DNA of 64,000 bases from Hoyosella levis (GCF_026008515.1 NZ_BQYM01000007.1:124001-188000); one strand, 5' to 3'. Shown: positions 21,701-30,366, numbered from the stretch's first letter. Translations and numbers: made by a program. The notes: generated by a model from the letters alone, not told the origin.

Positions 21701-24700
21701 TCGCTCCCACCCACCAGTGGCGACTGCTCGATGACGGCATTGCCACCGAGCCCATCTCTGGCGCCACCGCCCGCCTCGTCGACGATCGCACCGTCGTCCT
21801 CGATGTGCCGATGGGGTTGACGGGTCGCGCCCCGGCCGGGCTGGCGCTGCGCTTCACCATTCCCGCGTCCTGCATCGACGGTGGCGTTCCCCTCGTCACC
21901 CGCCAGGACACCGTCTCCGGCATGCGTGGCCTGCTGCGCCTCGCCGTGGGCGGCCCCGAGCTGCCACCCGCGCCACGCGGCACCGCCAGCCTCGGCACCA
22001 GCCTGCTCCCTGACGCCTTCGCTGATCATGCCTCCGTCACTGCGCTCGACCTCGGCGCCCACCGCGTGCCCACCAGCGCCCCCGATGCGCTCGTTGGCTC
22101 CTGCTGGCCGGCCATCTTCGCCGTCCTCGGCACCGCCCGCACGCCAGGCGGCGACCCCCTCATCGAGGGACTGCTCGACCTCGTCCACCTCGACCACCAC
22201 CTCGAGCTCGTCGCGGATCCACCGGCTGGGTCCTCTTCCATCCAGGTGACTGCCACGCTCCAGTCCGTCACCGACACCACCGTGGGACGCGTCATCGATA
22301 TCGAGGCGCGCATCGACACCGTGCCCGCGCGCGGCGTTCACCGGGTACCGCTCGCTGTGCTGCGGGAACGCTTCGCCATCCGTCACCGCAACGGCGCCGC
22401 GCCGCTCGAGCCAGCTCCTCCTGTCACCGCGGGCGAGCCCACCGCCACGCCCCGCATCGTGCTGCGCCGCGCCACCCTCACCGCGCCCCGCGACATGAGC
22501 GCCTTCGCCCGCATCAGCGGCGACCACAACCCGATCCACACCAGCCCCGCGGCCGCCGCGCTCGCCGGGCTCGACGGCCCCATCGTGCACGGCATGTGGC
22601 TCTCCGCCGCGGTCCAGCACCTCCTCGGCGCCGAGGATCTCGCCAGCGAGCACCGCGAGACCCCGCGCATCACCCACTGGACCGCGCGCTTCCTCGCCCC
22701 CGTCGCCCCCGGCAGCGCCCTGGACGTCACCATCGAGCGCACCGGCACCAGCAACGGCGCCACTCTCGTCGAGGCGACCTGCCGCGTCGACGGAACCCCC
22801 GTCCTCGTCGCCACCGCCCGGCTGCGGCCGCCCCGCACCGCCTACGCCTTCCCTGGCCAGGGCATCCAGCACAAGGGCATGGGCATGGCCGCGATGGCCA
22901 CCTCGCCCGCGGCCCGCGCCGTATGGGAGCGCGCCGACGCCCACACCCGCGAGGCCCTCGGCTTTTCCGTCCTCGCCGTGGTGCGCGACAACCCCACCCG
23001 GCTACGTGCCCGCGGCATCGAGCACCACCACCCCGACGGCGTCCTCTACCTCACCCAGTTCACCCAGGTCGCCATGGCCACCCTCGCCGTCGCGCAGGTA
23101 GCCACCCTCCGCGAGGCCGGGGTGCTCGTCGACGACGCCCTCTTCTGCGGCCACTCCGTCGGTGAATACACCGCGCTCGCCGCCATCGCCGAGGTGCTGC
23201 CGCTCGAAGTGGTCCTCGAAGTGGTGTTCCGGCGCGGCTCCGCGATGCACGCCCTCGTCCCGCGCGACGCCGACGGGCGCAGCGACTACCGCCTTGCCGC
23301 GATCCGTCCCGCCCAGGCCGGCATCGCCGATGATGACGTCGCCGCGTTCATCGCCCGCACCGCCACCGAGACCGGCGAGTTCCTGCAGGTCGTCAACTAC
23401 AACCTGCGGGGCAGCCAGTACGCCATCGCCGGCACGGTCGCCGGGCTCGAGGCGCTCGAGTCACGCATCGACGAGCGTCGTGCCCAGCACGGCGGCAAGC
23501 GCGCGTTCATCCTCGTCCCCGGCATCGACGTGCCCTTCCACTCCGATGTGCTGCGCCCCGGCGTGCCCGAGTTCCGGCAGCGCCTCGAGGAGCTCGTGCC
23601 GCACGGCATCGACCTCGCCGTGCTCATCGGCCGCTACATCCCGAACCTGGTGCCACGCCTGTTCAGCCTCGACCGTGGCTTCATCGCCGAGATCGCGGAC
23701 CTCGTCGACAGCGAGCCCCTCGCCCGCGTCCTCGAGAACTACGAGAACGCCCTCGCCGACCCCTCCGCGCTGTGCCGCACCGTCCTCATCGAGCTGCTCG
23801 CCTGGCAGTTCGCCAGCCCCGTCCGCTGGATCGAGACCCAGGACCTGCTGTTCAGCGACGAGTTGGGCCTCGAGCGGTTCATCGAGATCGGTGTCGGCAC
23901 CGCGCCCACCCTCGCGAATCTCGCCACCGGCACACTGCGCGCCAGCGACCAGCATCCGGCGCCGCTGGTGTGGAACTGCGAGCGCGACGCTGCCCTCGTC
24001 CTCGCGCAGGACGCCCCCGAAGCACCGGCCGCCGAGGAGCCCGTCGAGGCTGCCAGCGCCGAGGCTCCCCAGCCCGCGGCACAGCCCACCGCCCAGCCCG
24101 CCGGCTCGGTTTCCGCTACCCAGGACGCTCCGGACCTGCCCTACACCGCCGGTGACGCTGCCGTCGCCCTGATCGCGCTGTGGACCAAGACCCGGCCCGA
24201 CCAGATCACCCCCGCCGACACCATCGAGGCGCTCTGCGACGGCGTCTCCTCCCGCCGCAACCAGGTCCTGCTCGACCTCGGCGCGGAGCTCAACCTCGGT
24301 GCCATCGACGGCGCGGCCGAGGCCACCATCCCCGCCCTGCGCGGCACTGTCGAGAGGCTCGCCCGCGCCTACAAGCCCCTCGGGCCTGTTCTCGCCGACG
24401 CCGTCACCGACAACCTGCGCCGTGCCCTCGGCCCCTCCGGCAAGCGCCCCTCGCACATCGTCGAGCACGTCACCGGGACCTGGCAGCTCGGCCCCGGCTG
24501 GGTGCACCACGTCTCCGTCGAGCTCGCCCTCGCCACCCGCGAGGGAAGCAGCGCCCGCGGCGGCGACCTTGCCACCATTGATGCCACCACCGCTGACGCG
24601 ATGGTGGACGCCGCGATCACCGCGGTAGCCAGCCGCGCCGGGCTCACCGTCGCGAAGCCTGCCTCCGCCAGCAGCTCCGCTGTCGATCCGGCCGCGGCGG

Positions 24701-27700
24701 CAGCGCTCACCGAGGCACTCACCGGACCCGACGGCGTGCTTGCCACCACCGCCCGGCACCTGCTCGCCCGGCTCGGCCACGACACCTCCACGGCCGAGGC
24801 CGCGGACGACGACAGCGCCGCCAACGACCGCGCGATCCTCGGCCTCATGGCCCGCGAGCTCGGCACCGACTGGCCCCGCGTCGTCGCGCCCGCCTTCGAC
24901 CCGGCTCGCGCCGTGCAGCTCGACGATCGCTGGGCTAGCGCCCGCGAGGACCTCGCCCGCATGTGGCAGCACCAGGACGACCAGCAGTCCAGCGGCCGGT
25001 TCGATGGCGCGGGGGAGGCCGTGGCACGGCAAGCCCACTGGTGGGCCACCCAGGCCCGGCAGCAGCAACGCCCCGCCCTCGCCGAGGCGTACCTGCGCAT
25101 CGCCCACCAGGCAACCATGAGTACCCCCGGAGCGTGGTCCGGCGAGATCGCCGTGGTCACCGGAGCCAGCGCGGGATCGATTGCCGCCGCCGTCACCGCG
25201 GAGCTCCTCGCTGGTGGCGCCACCGTCATCGCCACCACCTCCCGCCTCGATGACACCCGGCTGCGCTTCTACCGCGACCTCTACCAGCAGCACGCCCGCC
25301 CCGGCGCAACCCTGTGGATCGTGCCCGCCAACCTCGCTTCCTACAGCGACGTCGACGCGCTGATCGACTGGATCGGCACCGAGCAGCGCGCCACCGTCGG
25401 CGCGACCACCACCCTGGTCAAGCCAGCCCTGGTGCCCACCCTGCTGTTCCCGTTCGCCGCGCCCCCCGTCCACGGCTCCCTCGCCGACGCCGGGCCGCGC
25501 GCCGAGACCCAGGCCCGCGTGCTGCTGTGGTCGGTGGAGCGGCTCATCGCCGGGCTCGGCACCCTCGGCGCCACCACGGATATCGAAGGGCGCCTCCATG
25601 TGGTGCTGCCGGGCTCCCCGAACCGCGGCATCTTCGGCGGCGACGGTGCCTACGGCGAGGCCAAGGCCGCCCTCGATGCGATCGTCGCGAAATGGCGCTC
25701 CGAGCGGTCCTGGTCGCAGCGCATCACCCTCGTCCACGCGCTGATCGGCTGGGTGCGCGGCACCGGCCTCATGGCGCAGAACGATCCGCTCGTCGACGCC
25801 GTCGAGGACGCCGGGGTACGCACCTGGTCCGCTACCGGCATGGCCCGCGCGCTGCTCGACGCCTGCACCGACGAAGCGCGCGAGCAAGCCCGGTCCGCCG
25901 TGCTCGCCCGCGACCTCACTGGCGGTCTCGCCGACGCTGACCTCGACCTCGCGGCGCTCGCCCGCGCTGCGGCAGGCTCATCTGTCGAAGGGCCGACAGC
26001 GACCGAGGAAGCAGCTGCTCACCTCATCGCCGCGCTGCCGCCCGCACCCAGCGCCACCGCCATCCAGCGACCCACCTGGGGCACCGTCGGCCTCGACCCC
26101 GCCGACATGATCGTCATCGTCGGCACCGGCGAGCTCGGCCCCTACGGTTCCTCCCGCACCCGTCACCAGATGGAGGTCACCGGCGAGCTCTCCGCCGCCG
26201 GAGTCGTCGAGCTCGCCTGGAGCACCGGACTGATCACCTGGGAGAACGACCCCCAGCCCGGCTGGACCGACACCACCACCGGCGACCACGTCCCCGAGGA
26301 GGACATCGCCGACCGCTACCACGACACCATCCTCGCCCGCTGCGGCATCCGGGCCTACGAGGACGACGGCGCCCTCCAGGACGGCAGCATCCCGCTGCTC
26401 GTCTCCGTCTACCTCGACGAGGACCTGCCGTTCACCGTGGGCGCCCGCGCCCAGGCCGAGGCCTTCCGCGACGCCGACCCCGCCCACACCACCATCGATG
26501 AGCTGCCCAGCGGCGAATGGCGCGTCACCCGCAAGGCCGGAACCGAGATCCGCGTGCCCCGCCGAGCACGACTCACCCGCAGCGTCGGCGCGCAGATCCC
26601 CACCGGCTTCGACCCGACCCGCTGGGGGATCCCCGCTGACATGGTCGCCGCCCTCGACCGCGTCGCCGTATGGAACCTCATCACCACGGTCGATGCGTTC
26701 CTCGGCTCCGGGTTCACCCCAGCCGAGCTGCTCCGCTGGGTGCATCCCGCTGACGTCGCCAACACCCAGGGCGTCGGCATCGGCGGGATGCAATCCATGC
26801 GATCGCTCTACGTCGATGCGCTGCTCGGCGAGCCCCGGCCGAACGACATCCTCCAGGAAGCGCTGCCCAACGTCATCGCCGCGCACGTCGTCCAGTCCTA
26901 CATCGGCAGCTACGGCGACATGCTGCACCCCGTCGCGGCCTGCGCCACCGCCGCCGTCTCCGTCTCCGAGGCCGCCGACAAGATCCGCCTCGGCCGCGCC
27001 AGCATCGTTGTTGCCGGCGGCTTCGACGACCTCGGTCCGGAAGGCATCACCGGCTTCGGCGACATGAACGCCACCGCCCGCACCAGCGACATGCTCGCCA
27101 AGGGCATCGAGCCGGGACGCTTCTCCCGCGCCAACGACCGCCGTCGCGGCGGATTCGTCGAGGCACACGGCGGCGGCACCCTCATCCTCGCCCGCGGGGA
27201 CATCGCCGCCGAGCTCGGACTGCCTGTGCACGGGGTCATCGCCTGGGCCGGAACGTTCGCCGATGGCATCCACACCTCCATCCCCGCGCCCGGCATCGGA
27301 GCCACCAGCGCGGCTCGCGGCCGCACCCGATCCGAGCTGCACCGCGCCCTCGCCAAGCATGGCCTCGCGCCCGACGACATCGCGGTGATCTCCAAGCACG
27401 ACACTTCCACCCACGCCAACGACCCCAACGAGTCCGAGCTGCACGAGACCATCGCCACCGCGCTCGGCCGCGACCCCGGCAACCCCATGTTCGTCATCTC
27501 GCAGAAGACGCTGACGGGCCATGCCAAGGGTGGTGCCGCCGCGTTCCAGATGATCGGGCTCTGCCAGGTCCTCCGCGACGGAGCGATACCGCCCAACCGC
27601 AGCCTCGATTGCGTCGACGATGTCCTCGCCGAGCATGGCCGGCTCGTCTGGCCACGACAGCCCCTTCGCCTCGGCACCACCATGCCGCTGCGTGCCGGGC

Positions 27701-27975
27701 TCATCACCAGCCTCGGCTTCGGGCACGTCTCCGCGCTCGTCGCCATCGCCCACCCCGAGGCCTTCCTCCAAGCCCTCGGAGCGGGCGCCAGCGACTACCT
27801 CGGCCGCGCCACGCAACGCCAGCTCGACGGGCAGCGCAGGCTCCTCGCCGCCCAGTGCGGGCAAGCCACCCTCTACACCCGCCCCGCTGACCGGCGCATC
27901 CCCGGCGACTCCCGCGCCCACGAGACCGCGATGCTGCTCGACCCCGCCGCCCGGATCGGCGGTGATTCGCGATGA
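18769..27975 (+). CDS. fas: Type I fatty acid synthase (single-chain, actinobacterial FAS-I)
   Basis: A 3068-residue megasynthase that makes C16-C26 acyl-CoAs de novo, the primers for mycolic acid synthesis. Domains in order: acetyltransferase (GHSQGALA, Ser155), enoyl reductase (FKPGTTAQIRA and GGKAGGHHSW, about 540-700), MaoC-type dehydratase (ISGDHNPIHT, about 1250), malonyl/palmitoyl transferase (GHSVGEYTA, Ser1463), acyl carrier region (GVSSRRNQ, phosphopantetheine site Ser1827 or Ser1828), ketoreductase (VTGASAGSIAAA near 2130, Tyr2295 in GAYGEAK) and ketosynthase (Cys2725, His2877, His2918). All catalytic residues are present. ATG 18769 has GGAG 7 bases upstream. acpS follows with an ATGA overlap and would load its carrier domain. 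Confidence 0.98.
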   Translation: MTLSDHPYARDAATAHRHPGRTLVDDFRAGTRYAIAFGGQGSDWLPALAELAHDSGTTAELAELAQQANTLIAPLADDLLAIRPAFAPIAWLPAAMPSAAPSQNTGAHMITGPEARGAALSLPGILLVQLATLRLLALEGLDTRAIPPVATAGHSQGALAAEAVRHHGERDAEILAIAQLIGAAATLVGRRRGLRAHGEHPAMLSISRVDPATIERIVAELAEGLHPAQAPVVSLRNGRRRCVLSGPPAQLDRVRRRLAAITAEQRAERDARTRGGAILDPVLEPVHAEVAFHHPAMAEAVDLVADWAADCDLDAELARTLATIALVDPVDWVRDIEALGEAGATWILDITPGDGLARMTSSITRGLGVEVIAASTRGGHRNLFTPGAAPRPAPAWTSYAPSPIRLPDGRTAVETRFTRLTGRSPIILAGMTPTTVDAAIVAAAANAGHWSELAGGGQVTAEILQDRITELAAALEPGRAAQFNALYLDPYLWKLQVGARRLLQKHREAGAPIDGITITAGIPELDEALGLIRDLTASGITHIAFKPGTTAQIRAVIRIAAEVPEQPLIVQIEGGKAGGHHSWEDLDDLLIDTYAELRARPNIVIAVGGGIGTPERAAEYLTGTWSHVHGFPVMPIDAVLIGTAAMAAREATTSPDVKRLLVNTAGTEQWIGAGHSTYGMASGRSQLGADIHEIDNAASRCGRLLDTVAGDASAVTARRDEIITALAATAKPYFGDLATMTYQQWLERYVEMTVGNTATRWDLGTDLGAACDESWRSVWTDPTWKERFAAMLRRAEARLHPQDRGRFASRLADPTAPAAPSTTIQPSRLEWPHATIAALLQAYPAAASTVLHPGDLPFFLHLCRQPGKPVPFVPVIDADVRRWWRSDSLWQAHDPRYTADQVCIIPGPVSVAGITAADEPIAEILGRFETATFAALRAPATAAISRRRVPHPSPLGVLLAAPDVAWGSRRVANPLRRLAPTHQWRLLDDGIATEPISGATARLVDDRTVVLDVPMGLTGRAPAGLALRFTIPASCIDGGVPLVTRQDTVSGMRGLLRLAVGGPELPPAPRGTASLGTSLLPDAFADHASVTALDLGAHRVPTSAPDALVGSCWPAIFAVLGTARTPGGDPLIEGLLDLVHLDHHLELVADPPAGSSSIQVTATLQSVTDTTVGRVIDIEARIDTVPARGVHRVPLAVLRERFAIRHRNGAAPLEPAPPVTAGEPTATPRIVLRRATLTAPRDMSAFARISGDHNPIHTSPAAAALAGLDGPIVHGMWLSAAVQHLLGAEDLASEHRETPRITHWTARFLAPVAPGSALDVTIERTGTSNGATLVEATCRVDGTPVLVATARLRPPRTAYAFPGQGIQHKGMGMAAMATSPAARAVWERADAHTREALGFSVLAVVRDNPTRLRARGIEHHHPDGVLYLTQFTQVAMATLAVAQVATLREAGVLVDDALFCGHSVGEYTALAAIAEVLPLEVVLEVVFRRGSAMHALVPRDADGRSDYRLAAIRPAQAGIADDDVAAFIARTATETGEFLQVVNYNLRGSQYAIAGTVAGLEALESRIDERRAQHGGKRAFILVPGIDVPFHSDVLRPGVPEFRQRLEELVPHGIDLAVLIGRYIPNLVPRLFSLDRGFIAEIADLVDSEPLARVLENYENALADPSALCRTVLIELLAWQFASPVRWIETQDLLFSDELGLERFIEIGVGTAPTLANLATGTLRASDQHPAPLVWNCERDAALVLAQDAPEAPAAEEPVEAASAEAPQPAAQPTAQPAGSVSATQDAPDLPYTAGDAAVALIALWTKTRPDQITPADTIEALCDGVSSRRNQVLLDLGAELNLGAIDGAAEATIPALRGTVERLARAYKPLGPVLADAVTDNLRRALGPSGKRPSHIVEHVTGTWQLGPGWVHHVSVELALATREGSSARGGDLATIDATTADAMVDAAITAVASRAGLTVAKPASASSSAVDPAAAAALTEALTGPDGVLATTARHLLARLGHDTSTAEAADDDSAANDRAILGLMARELGTDWPRVVAPAFDPARAVQLDDRWASAREDLARMWQHQDDQQSSGRFDGAGEAVARQAHWWATQARQQQRPALAEAYLRIAHQATMSTPGAWSGEIAVVTGASAGSIAAAVTAELLAGGATVIATTSRLDDTRLRFYRDLYQQHARPGATLWIVPANLASYSDVDALIDWIGTEQRATVGATTTLVKPALVPTLLFPFAAPPVHGSLADAGPRAETQARVLLWSVERLIAGLGTLGATTDIEGRLHVVLPGSPNRGIFGGDGAYGEAKAALDAIVAKWRSERSWSQRITLVHALIGWVRGTGLMAQNDPLVDAVEDAGVRTWSATGMARALLDACTDEAREQARSAVLARDLTGGLADADLDLAALARAAAGSSVEGPTATEEAAAHLIAALPPAPSATAIQRPTWGTVGLDPADMIVIVGTGELGPYGSSRTRHQMEVTGELSAAGVVELAWSTGLITWENDPQPGWTDTTTGDHVPEEDIADRYHDTILARCGIRAYEDDGALQDGSIPLLVSVYLDEDLPFTVGARAQAEAFRDADPAHTTIDELPSGEWRVTRKAGTEIRVPRRARLTRSVGAQIPTGFDPTRWGIPADMVAALDRVAVWNLITTVDAFLGSGFTPAELLRWVHPADVANTQGVGIGGMQSMRSLYVDALLGEPRPNDILQEALPNVIAAHVVQSYIGSYGDMLHPVAACATAAVSVSEAADKIRLGRASIVVAGGFDDLGPEGITGFGDMNATARTSDMLAKGIEPGRFSRANDRRRGGFVEAHGGGTLILARGDIAAELGLPVHGVIAWAGTFADGIHTSIPAPGIGATSAARGRTRSELHRALAKHGLAPDDIAVISKHDTSTHANDPNESELHETIATALGRDPGNPMFVISQKTLTGHAKGGAAAFQMIGLCQVLRDGAIPPNRSLDCVDDVLAEHGRLVWPRQPLRLGTTMPLRAGLITSLGFGHVSALVAIAHPEAFLQALGAGASDYLGRATQRQLDGQRRLLAAQCGQATLYTRPADRRIPGDSRAHETAMLLDPAARIGGDSR

Positions 27976-28445
27976 GCACCACCGCAGTGCGCGGCATCGG
28001 TTTCGACCTCGTCCACGTGCCGAGCTTCGCCGAGCAGCTCGCCCGCCCCGGGACGACCATGCTGCGCAACTTCACCCCCGCAGAACGACGGCACGCCGCG
28101 ACTGGTTCCTCCCCGTCACCAGTGGAAACTTTTCCCGCCTCGAGCGGGAGAAGTTTCCACCAGCAGGAGGCGGCGGGGAGCCCGCCCAGCCAAGCCCGGC
28201 ATCTCGCCGCGCGGTGGGCTGCGAAGGAGGCGCTGATCAAGGCGTGGTCGGGGTCCCGGTTTGGTCGGCCCCGCCTGCTCGCCTCCGTGGACTACCTGGA
28301 CATCGAGGTCATCACCGACCACGACGGCCGCCCGCGCATCGTTCTGCACGGCCCTATCGCCGAGCACCTGCGGGACGCTGCCATCCACGTCTCGCTCACT
28401 CACGACGGCGACACCGCCGGCGCGTTCGTCATCATCGAGGGCTAG
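27972..28445 (+). CDS. acpS: Holo-[acyl-carrier-protein] synthase, with an in-frame hairpin insertion
   Basis: AcpS transfers 4'-phosphopantetheine from CoA to the FAS-I carrier domain. The 157-residue product has metal ligands Asp12 (GIGFDLVHV) and Glu86 (RWAAKEAL) and the conserved AWSGSRFG and IHVSLTHDGDTA blocks. Between TPAERRHA (about 42) and ARHLAARW (75) the linker is some 15-20 residues longer than in M. tuberculosis AcpS as I remember it. Residues 51-63 of this linker are encoded exactly by a 39-nt family D hairpin (28122-28160). The frame is kept and all motifs are intact, so the enzyme is probably active with an extra surface loop. ATGA overlap with fas. Confidence 0.93.
   Translation: MSTTAVRGIGFDLVHVPSFAEQLARPGTTMLRNFTPAERRHAATGSSPSPVETFPASSGRSFHQQEAAGSPPSQARHLAARWAAKEALIKAWSGSRFGRPRLLASVDYLDIEVITDHDGRPRIVLHGPIAEHLRDAAIHVSLTHDGDTAGAFVIIEG
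28122..28160. repeat. Dispersed hairpin element, family D (copy 1), inside acpS coding sequence
   Basis: GTGGAAACTTTTCCCGC (28122-28138) pairs with GCGGGAGAAGTTTCCAC (28144-28160), 16 of 17 plus one G-U. At 39 nt it is exactly 13 codons and encodes AcpS residues 51-63. A second copy with the same GTGGAAACTT arm and the same 19-nt gap lies just after the acpS stop. Confidence 0.92.
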
Positions 28446-28460
28446 CTAGGGCTGCTCGGA

Positions 28461-28511
28461 CCGCTAGTGGAAACTTCTCCCGCTGTGACGAGGAAGAGTT
28501 TCCACTAGCGG
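28461..28511. repeat. Dispersed hairpin element, family D (copy 2)
   Basis: CCGCTAGTGGAAACTTCTCC (28461-28480) pairs with 28492-28511 at 18 of 20 positions. It begins 16 bases after the acpS stop. Its left side AGTGGAAACTTCTCCCGC matches the copy inside acpS at 17 of 18 bases, and both span 39 nt between outer GTGG/CCAC bounds. Confidence 0.9.
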
Positions 28512-28542
28512 TGCCACGGCAGGCTGCGTGGTCGACCTCACC

Positions 28543-28604
28543 CGGTTGTGTGCGGTTTTGCACCCTCGAAGGCCGGGCGGAGGGTGCATTTGGTAACACT
28601 TCCG
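28543..28604. repeat. Dispersed hairpin element, family C (copy 2, asymmetric)
   Basis: The left arm and flank (28543-28565) match the family C copy at 11336 at 21 of 23 bases. The right arm (28586-28604) keeps the first 3 and last 9 bases of that copy but has a different 7-base middle, so the stem is interrupted. It lies directly after the family D copy, between acpS and a convergent TetR gene. Confidence 0.75.
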
Positions 28605-28652
28605 AGGGGGTGGCCCGAGAGCAGCCAACGCCAGCCGGAACCCACCCGCCAA

Positions 28653-29402
28653 CTAGCGCCGGGAGCGGTGGCGGATCTCGCGCTCGGTGGCCTTGAGGTA
28701 GGCGTTGAGCATGCGCTTGAGCTCGATGATCGCCTCGGGGTGGGACTGCCCGTCACGGACGGCGAAGTTGAGCATGGAGTAGACCATGTGCACGCAGACC
28801 TCGGCGACCTTCTGGATGTACTCGGGGCTGGCAGTGGGCACCAGCGGCGCGATCACCTTGGCGGCCTGCTGGGCGAGGGTGCGCTCGTAGATGACGGCGG
28901 TGGTGCGGGTGGCCGGGGTGGATTGCACGGCGTGCCACACGGCGCGACGGGAGGGGTCGTGCAGCCAGAGGTTGGCGAGGTGGTCGAGGAACCGGTCGAG
29001 GAGCTGCTGCCATTGCAGCGCGGGCACTTCCTCCCCGAACGCGGCGAGCTCGCGCTGGACGGCGACGAGGTCGTGGCGGTCGAGCTCGCAGACGATGACG
29101 TACTTGTTGGCGAAGAACTGGTAGAGGGTGCCGATGGGCACGGCGGCGCGCTGCGCCACCTCCTCGCAGGTGAAGGACTCGAACCCGACTTCGACGAGTA
29201 GGTCGCGGGCGGCAGCGAGAATAGCCTCGAACTTGCGGCGGCTGCGTTCCTGGGCGGGGCGGCGCCGGGGGAGCAGCTCCTCGGGCGCGCCGGTGGGCTC
29301 GGGGATCGTCGCGATCGCCCGAGCGCCGCCGGTGTGCTTGCTCGCTGCTGCCTCCACGCCCCGAAGGATATAGGGGTTGGCGATCTCGCGCGGCAGCGTC
29401 AT
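28653..29402 (-). CDS. TetR family transcriptional regulator
   Basis: A 249-residue regulator. After a 50-residue variable, Arg-rich N terminus comes the TetR DNA-binding domain: RRKFEAILAAARDLLVEVGF, then FTCEEVAQRAAVPIGTLYQFFANK as the helix-turn-helix. The C-terminal ligand domain is unassigned. It does not resemble FasR as I remember it, despite lying next to fas-acpS. The ATG at 29402 follows the bcp stop by 22 bases on the same strand, with GCGAGGG at suitable spacing, so bcp and this gene probably form an operon. Confidence 0.82.
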   Translation of the reverse strand: MTLPREIANPYILRGVEAAASKHTGGARAIATIPEPTGAPEELLPRRRPAQERSRRKFEAILAAARDLLVEVGFESFTCEEVAQRAAVPIGTLYQFFANKYVIVCELDRHDLVAVQRELAAFGEEVPALQWQQLLDRFLDHLANLWLHDPSRRAVWHAVQSTPATRTTAVIYERTLAQQAAKVIAPLVPTASPEYIQKVAEVCVHMVYSMLNFAVRDGQSHPEAIIELKRMLNAYLKATEREIRHRSRR

Positions 29403-29424
29403 GGGTGCAGGCCCTCGCAGGGGG

Positions 29425-29898
29425 TCAAACTCCGAGGTCGCGGCGGAGCTTGGCGACATGCCCAGTAGCACGCACGTTGTACTGCGCCGCGGCAATAGTG
29501 CCGTTCTCATCGACGAGGAAGGTGGAGCGGATGACACCCTGGACGGTCTTGCCGTACATCTTCTTCTCGCCGAAGGCGCCCCATGCGGTGAGCGTTTCCT
29601 TTGTGGGGTCGGAGAGCAGCGGGAAGGTGAGCTCCTCCTCGTCGCGGAACTTGGCGAGCTTGGCGGGCTTGTCGGGGGAGACGCCGATGACGTCGATGCC
29701 CTCGCCCTCGAGCTCGGCGAGGTTGTCGCGGAAGTCGCAGGCCTGCTTGGTACAGCCGGGGGTGCTGGCGGCGGGGTAGAAGTACACGATGACCTTGCGG
29801 CCCGCGTAGTTGCTGAGGGATACGACGTTGCCGTCGGCGTCGGGCAGTTCGAGGCGGGGGGCGGTGTCGCCCACGTTCAGCTGGGTGTTCTCGCTCAT
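29425..29898 (-). CDS. bcp: Thioredoxin-dependent peroxiredoxin (BCP/PrxQ)
   Basis: A 157-residue peroxiredoxin that reduces hydrogen peroxide and organic hydroperoxides using thioredoxin. The peroxidatic Cys49 and resolving Cys54 are in the PrxQ C-X4-C arrangement (STPGCTKQACDFRD). VIGVSPDKPAKLAKF and LLSDPTKETLTAWGA are further family blocks. The start at ATG 29898 matches the family N terminus; longer readings are not conserved. Neighbourhood fas/acpS/bcp/DUF3618 parallels Rv2524c-Rv2520c. Confidence 0.95.
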   Translation of the reverse strand: MSENTQLNVGDTAPRLELPDADGNVVSLSNYAGRKVIVYFYPAASTPGCTKQACDFRDNLAELEGEGIDVIGVSPDKPAKLAKFRDEEELTFPLLSDPTKETLTAWGAFGEKKMYGKTVQGVIRSTFLVDENGTIAAAQYNVRATGHVAKLRRDLGV

Positions 29899-29983
29899 GT
29901 GTTGCAACACTAGGCGACATGCGAGGCTGGCGTCATGCGGGGCTGCCTGGCTGTTTTTCGGCGGTGCGTCCGCCATGATCGGC

Positions 29984-30040
29984 ACACGTGTTCTAACGTA
30001 GGTGCCGACAGACTTTCCAGCTGATGGAGGACACGTGTCC
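29984..30040. promoter_or_regulatory. Two ACACGTGT palindromes in the bcp/DUF3618 divergent region
   Basis: ACACGTGT occurs at 29984-29991 and again at 30031-30038, the second as the 12-bp palindrome GGACACGTGTCC. The first lies between the divergent genes, 86 bases upstream of bcp. The second overlaps the ribosome site and GTG start of the DUF3618 gene. Possible regulator sites; unproven. Confidence 0.3.
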
Positions 30041-30256
30041 AGAAACCCCGAAAGCATTGAGCGTGACATTGAACGTGCTCGGGAGCAGCTTGCGAGCACG
30101 CTTGACGAGTTGGCCGTGCGGGCTGATCCGCGCCGTGCCGTGGACTCGGTGAAGGCGCGCGTTGTGGCGAAGTCGGAGGAGCCAGAGGTGCGGATGGCGG
30201 TCGCCGGTGTGGGCGTGCTGTTCGTGCTGATCGTGCTGTGGCGGATCTTCCGCTGA
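30035..30256 (+). CDS. DUF3618 small membrane protein
   Basis: A 73-residue protein. The N-terminal SRNPESIERDIERAREQLAS and TLDELAVRADPRRAVD segments are the DUF3618 signature (an amphipathic helix), followed by one C-terminal membrane span (AVAGVGVLFVLIVLWRIF). Rv2520c, in the matching position, is the same kind of protein. Start is the GTG at 30035 with TGGAGG 4 bases upstream. Function unknown. Confidence 0.82.
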   Translation: MSRNPESIERDIERAREQLASTLDELAVRADPRRAVDSVKARVVAKSEEPEVRMAVAGVGVLFVLIVLWRIFR

Positions 30257-30270
30257 TACGTGTGTGCACC

Positions 30271-30298
30271 AAGCGGGCAGCCGGATGGTTGCCCGCTT
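30271..30298 (+). terminator. Hairpin terminator after the DUF3618 gene
   Basis: A perfect 9-bp stem, AAGCGGGCA (30271-30279) and TGCCCGCTT (30290-30298), with a 10-nt loop and a T-rich tail (GTCGTCTTTCC), 15 bases after the stop. Confidence 0.8.
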
Positions 30299-30366
30299 GT
30301 CGTCTTTCCGGGGGTTGATGCGGTGGCCCGGCCGGGTGTGTCGCGCGGGCTGGAAGCAGCGCGGGG

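Noticed and set aside
20863..27921. Three very long open minus-strand frames inside fas (20863-22944, 23461-25887, 25978-27921)
   Set aside because: They are Gly/Asp/Glu-rich antisense translations of a strongly codon-biased gene and show no domain, ribosome site or promoter.
28653..29402. TetR gene as FasR
   Set aside because: Its DNA-binding domain differs from M. tuberculosis FasR as I recall it, and it is in probable operon with bcp rather than placed for fas control.
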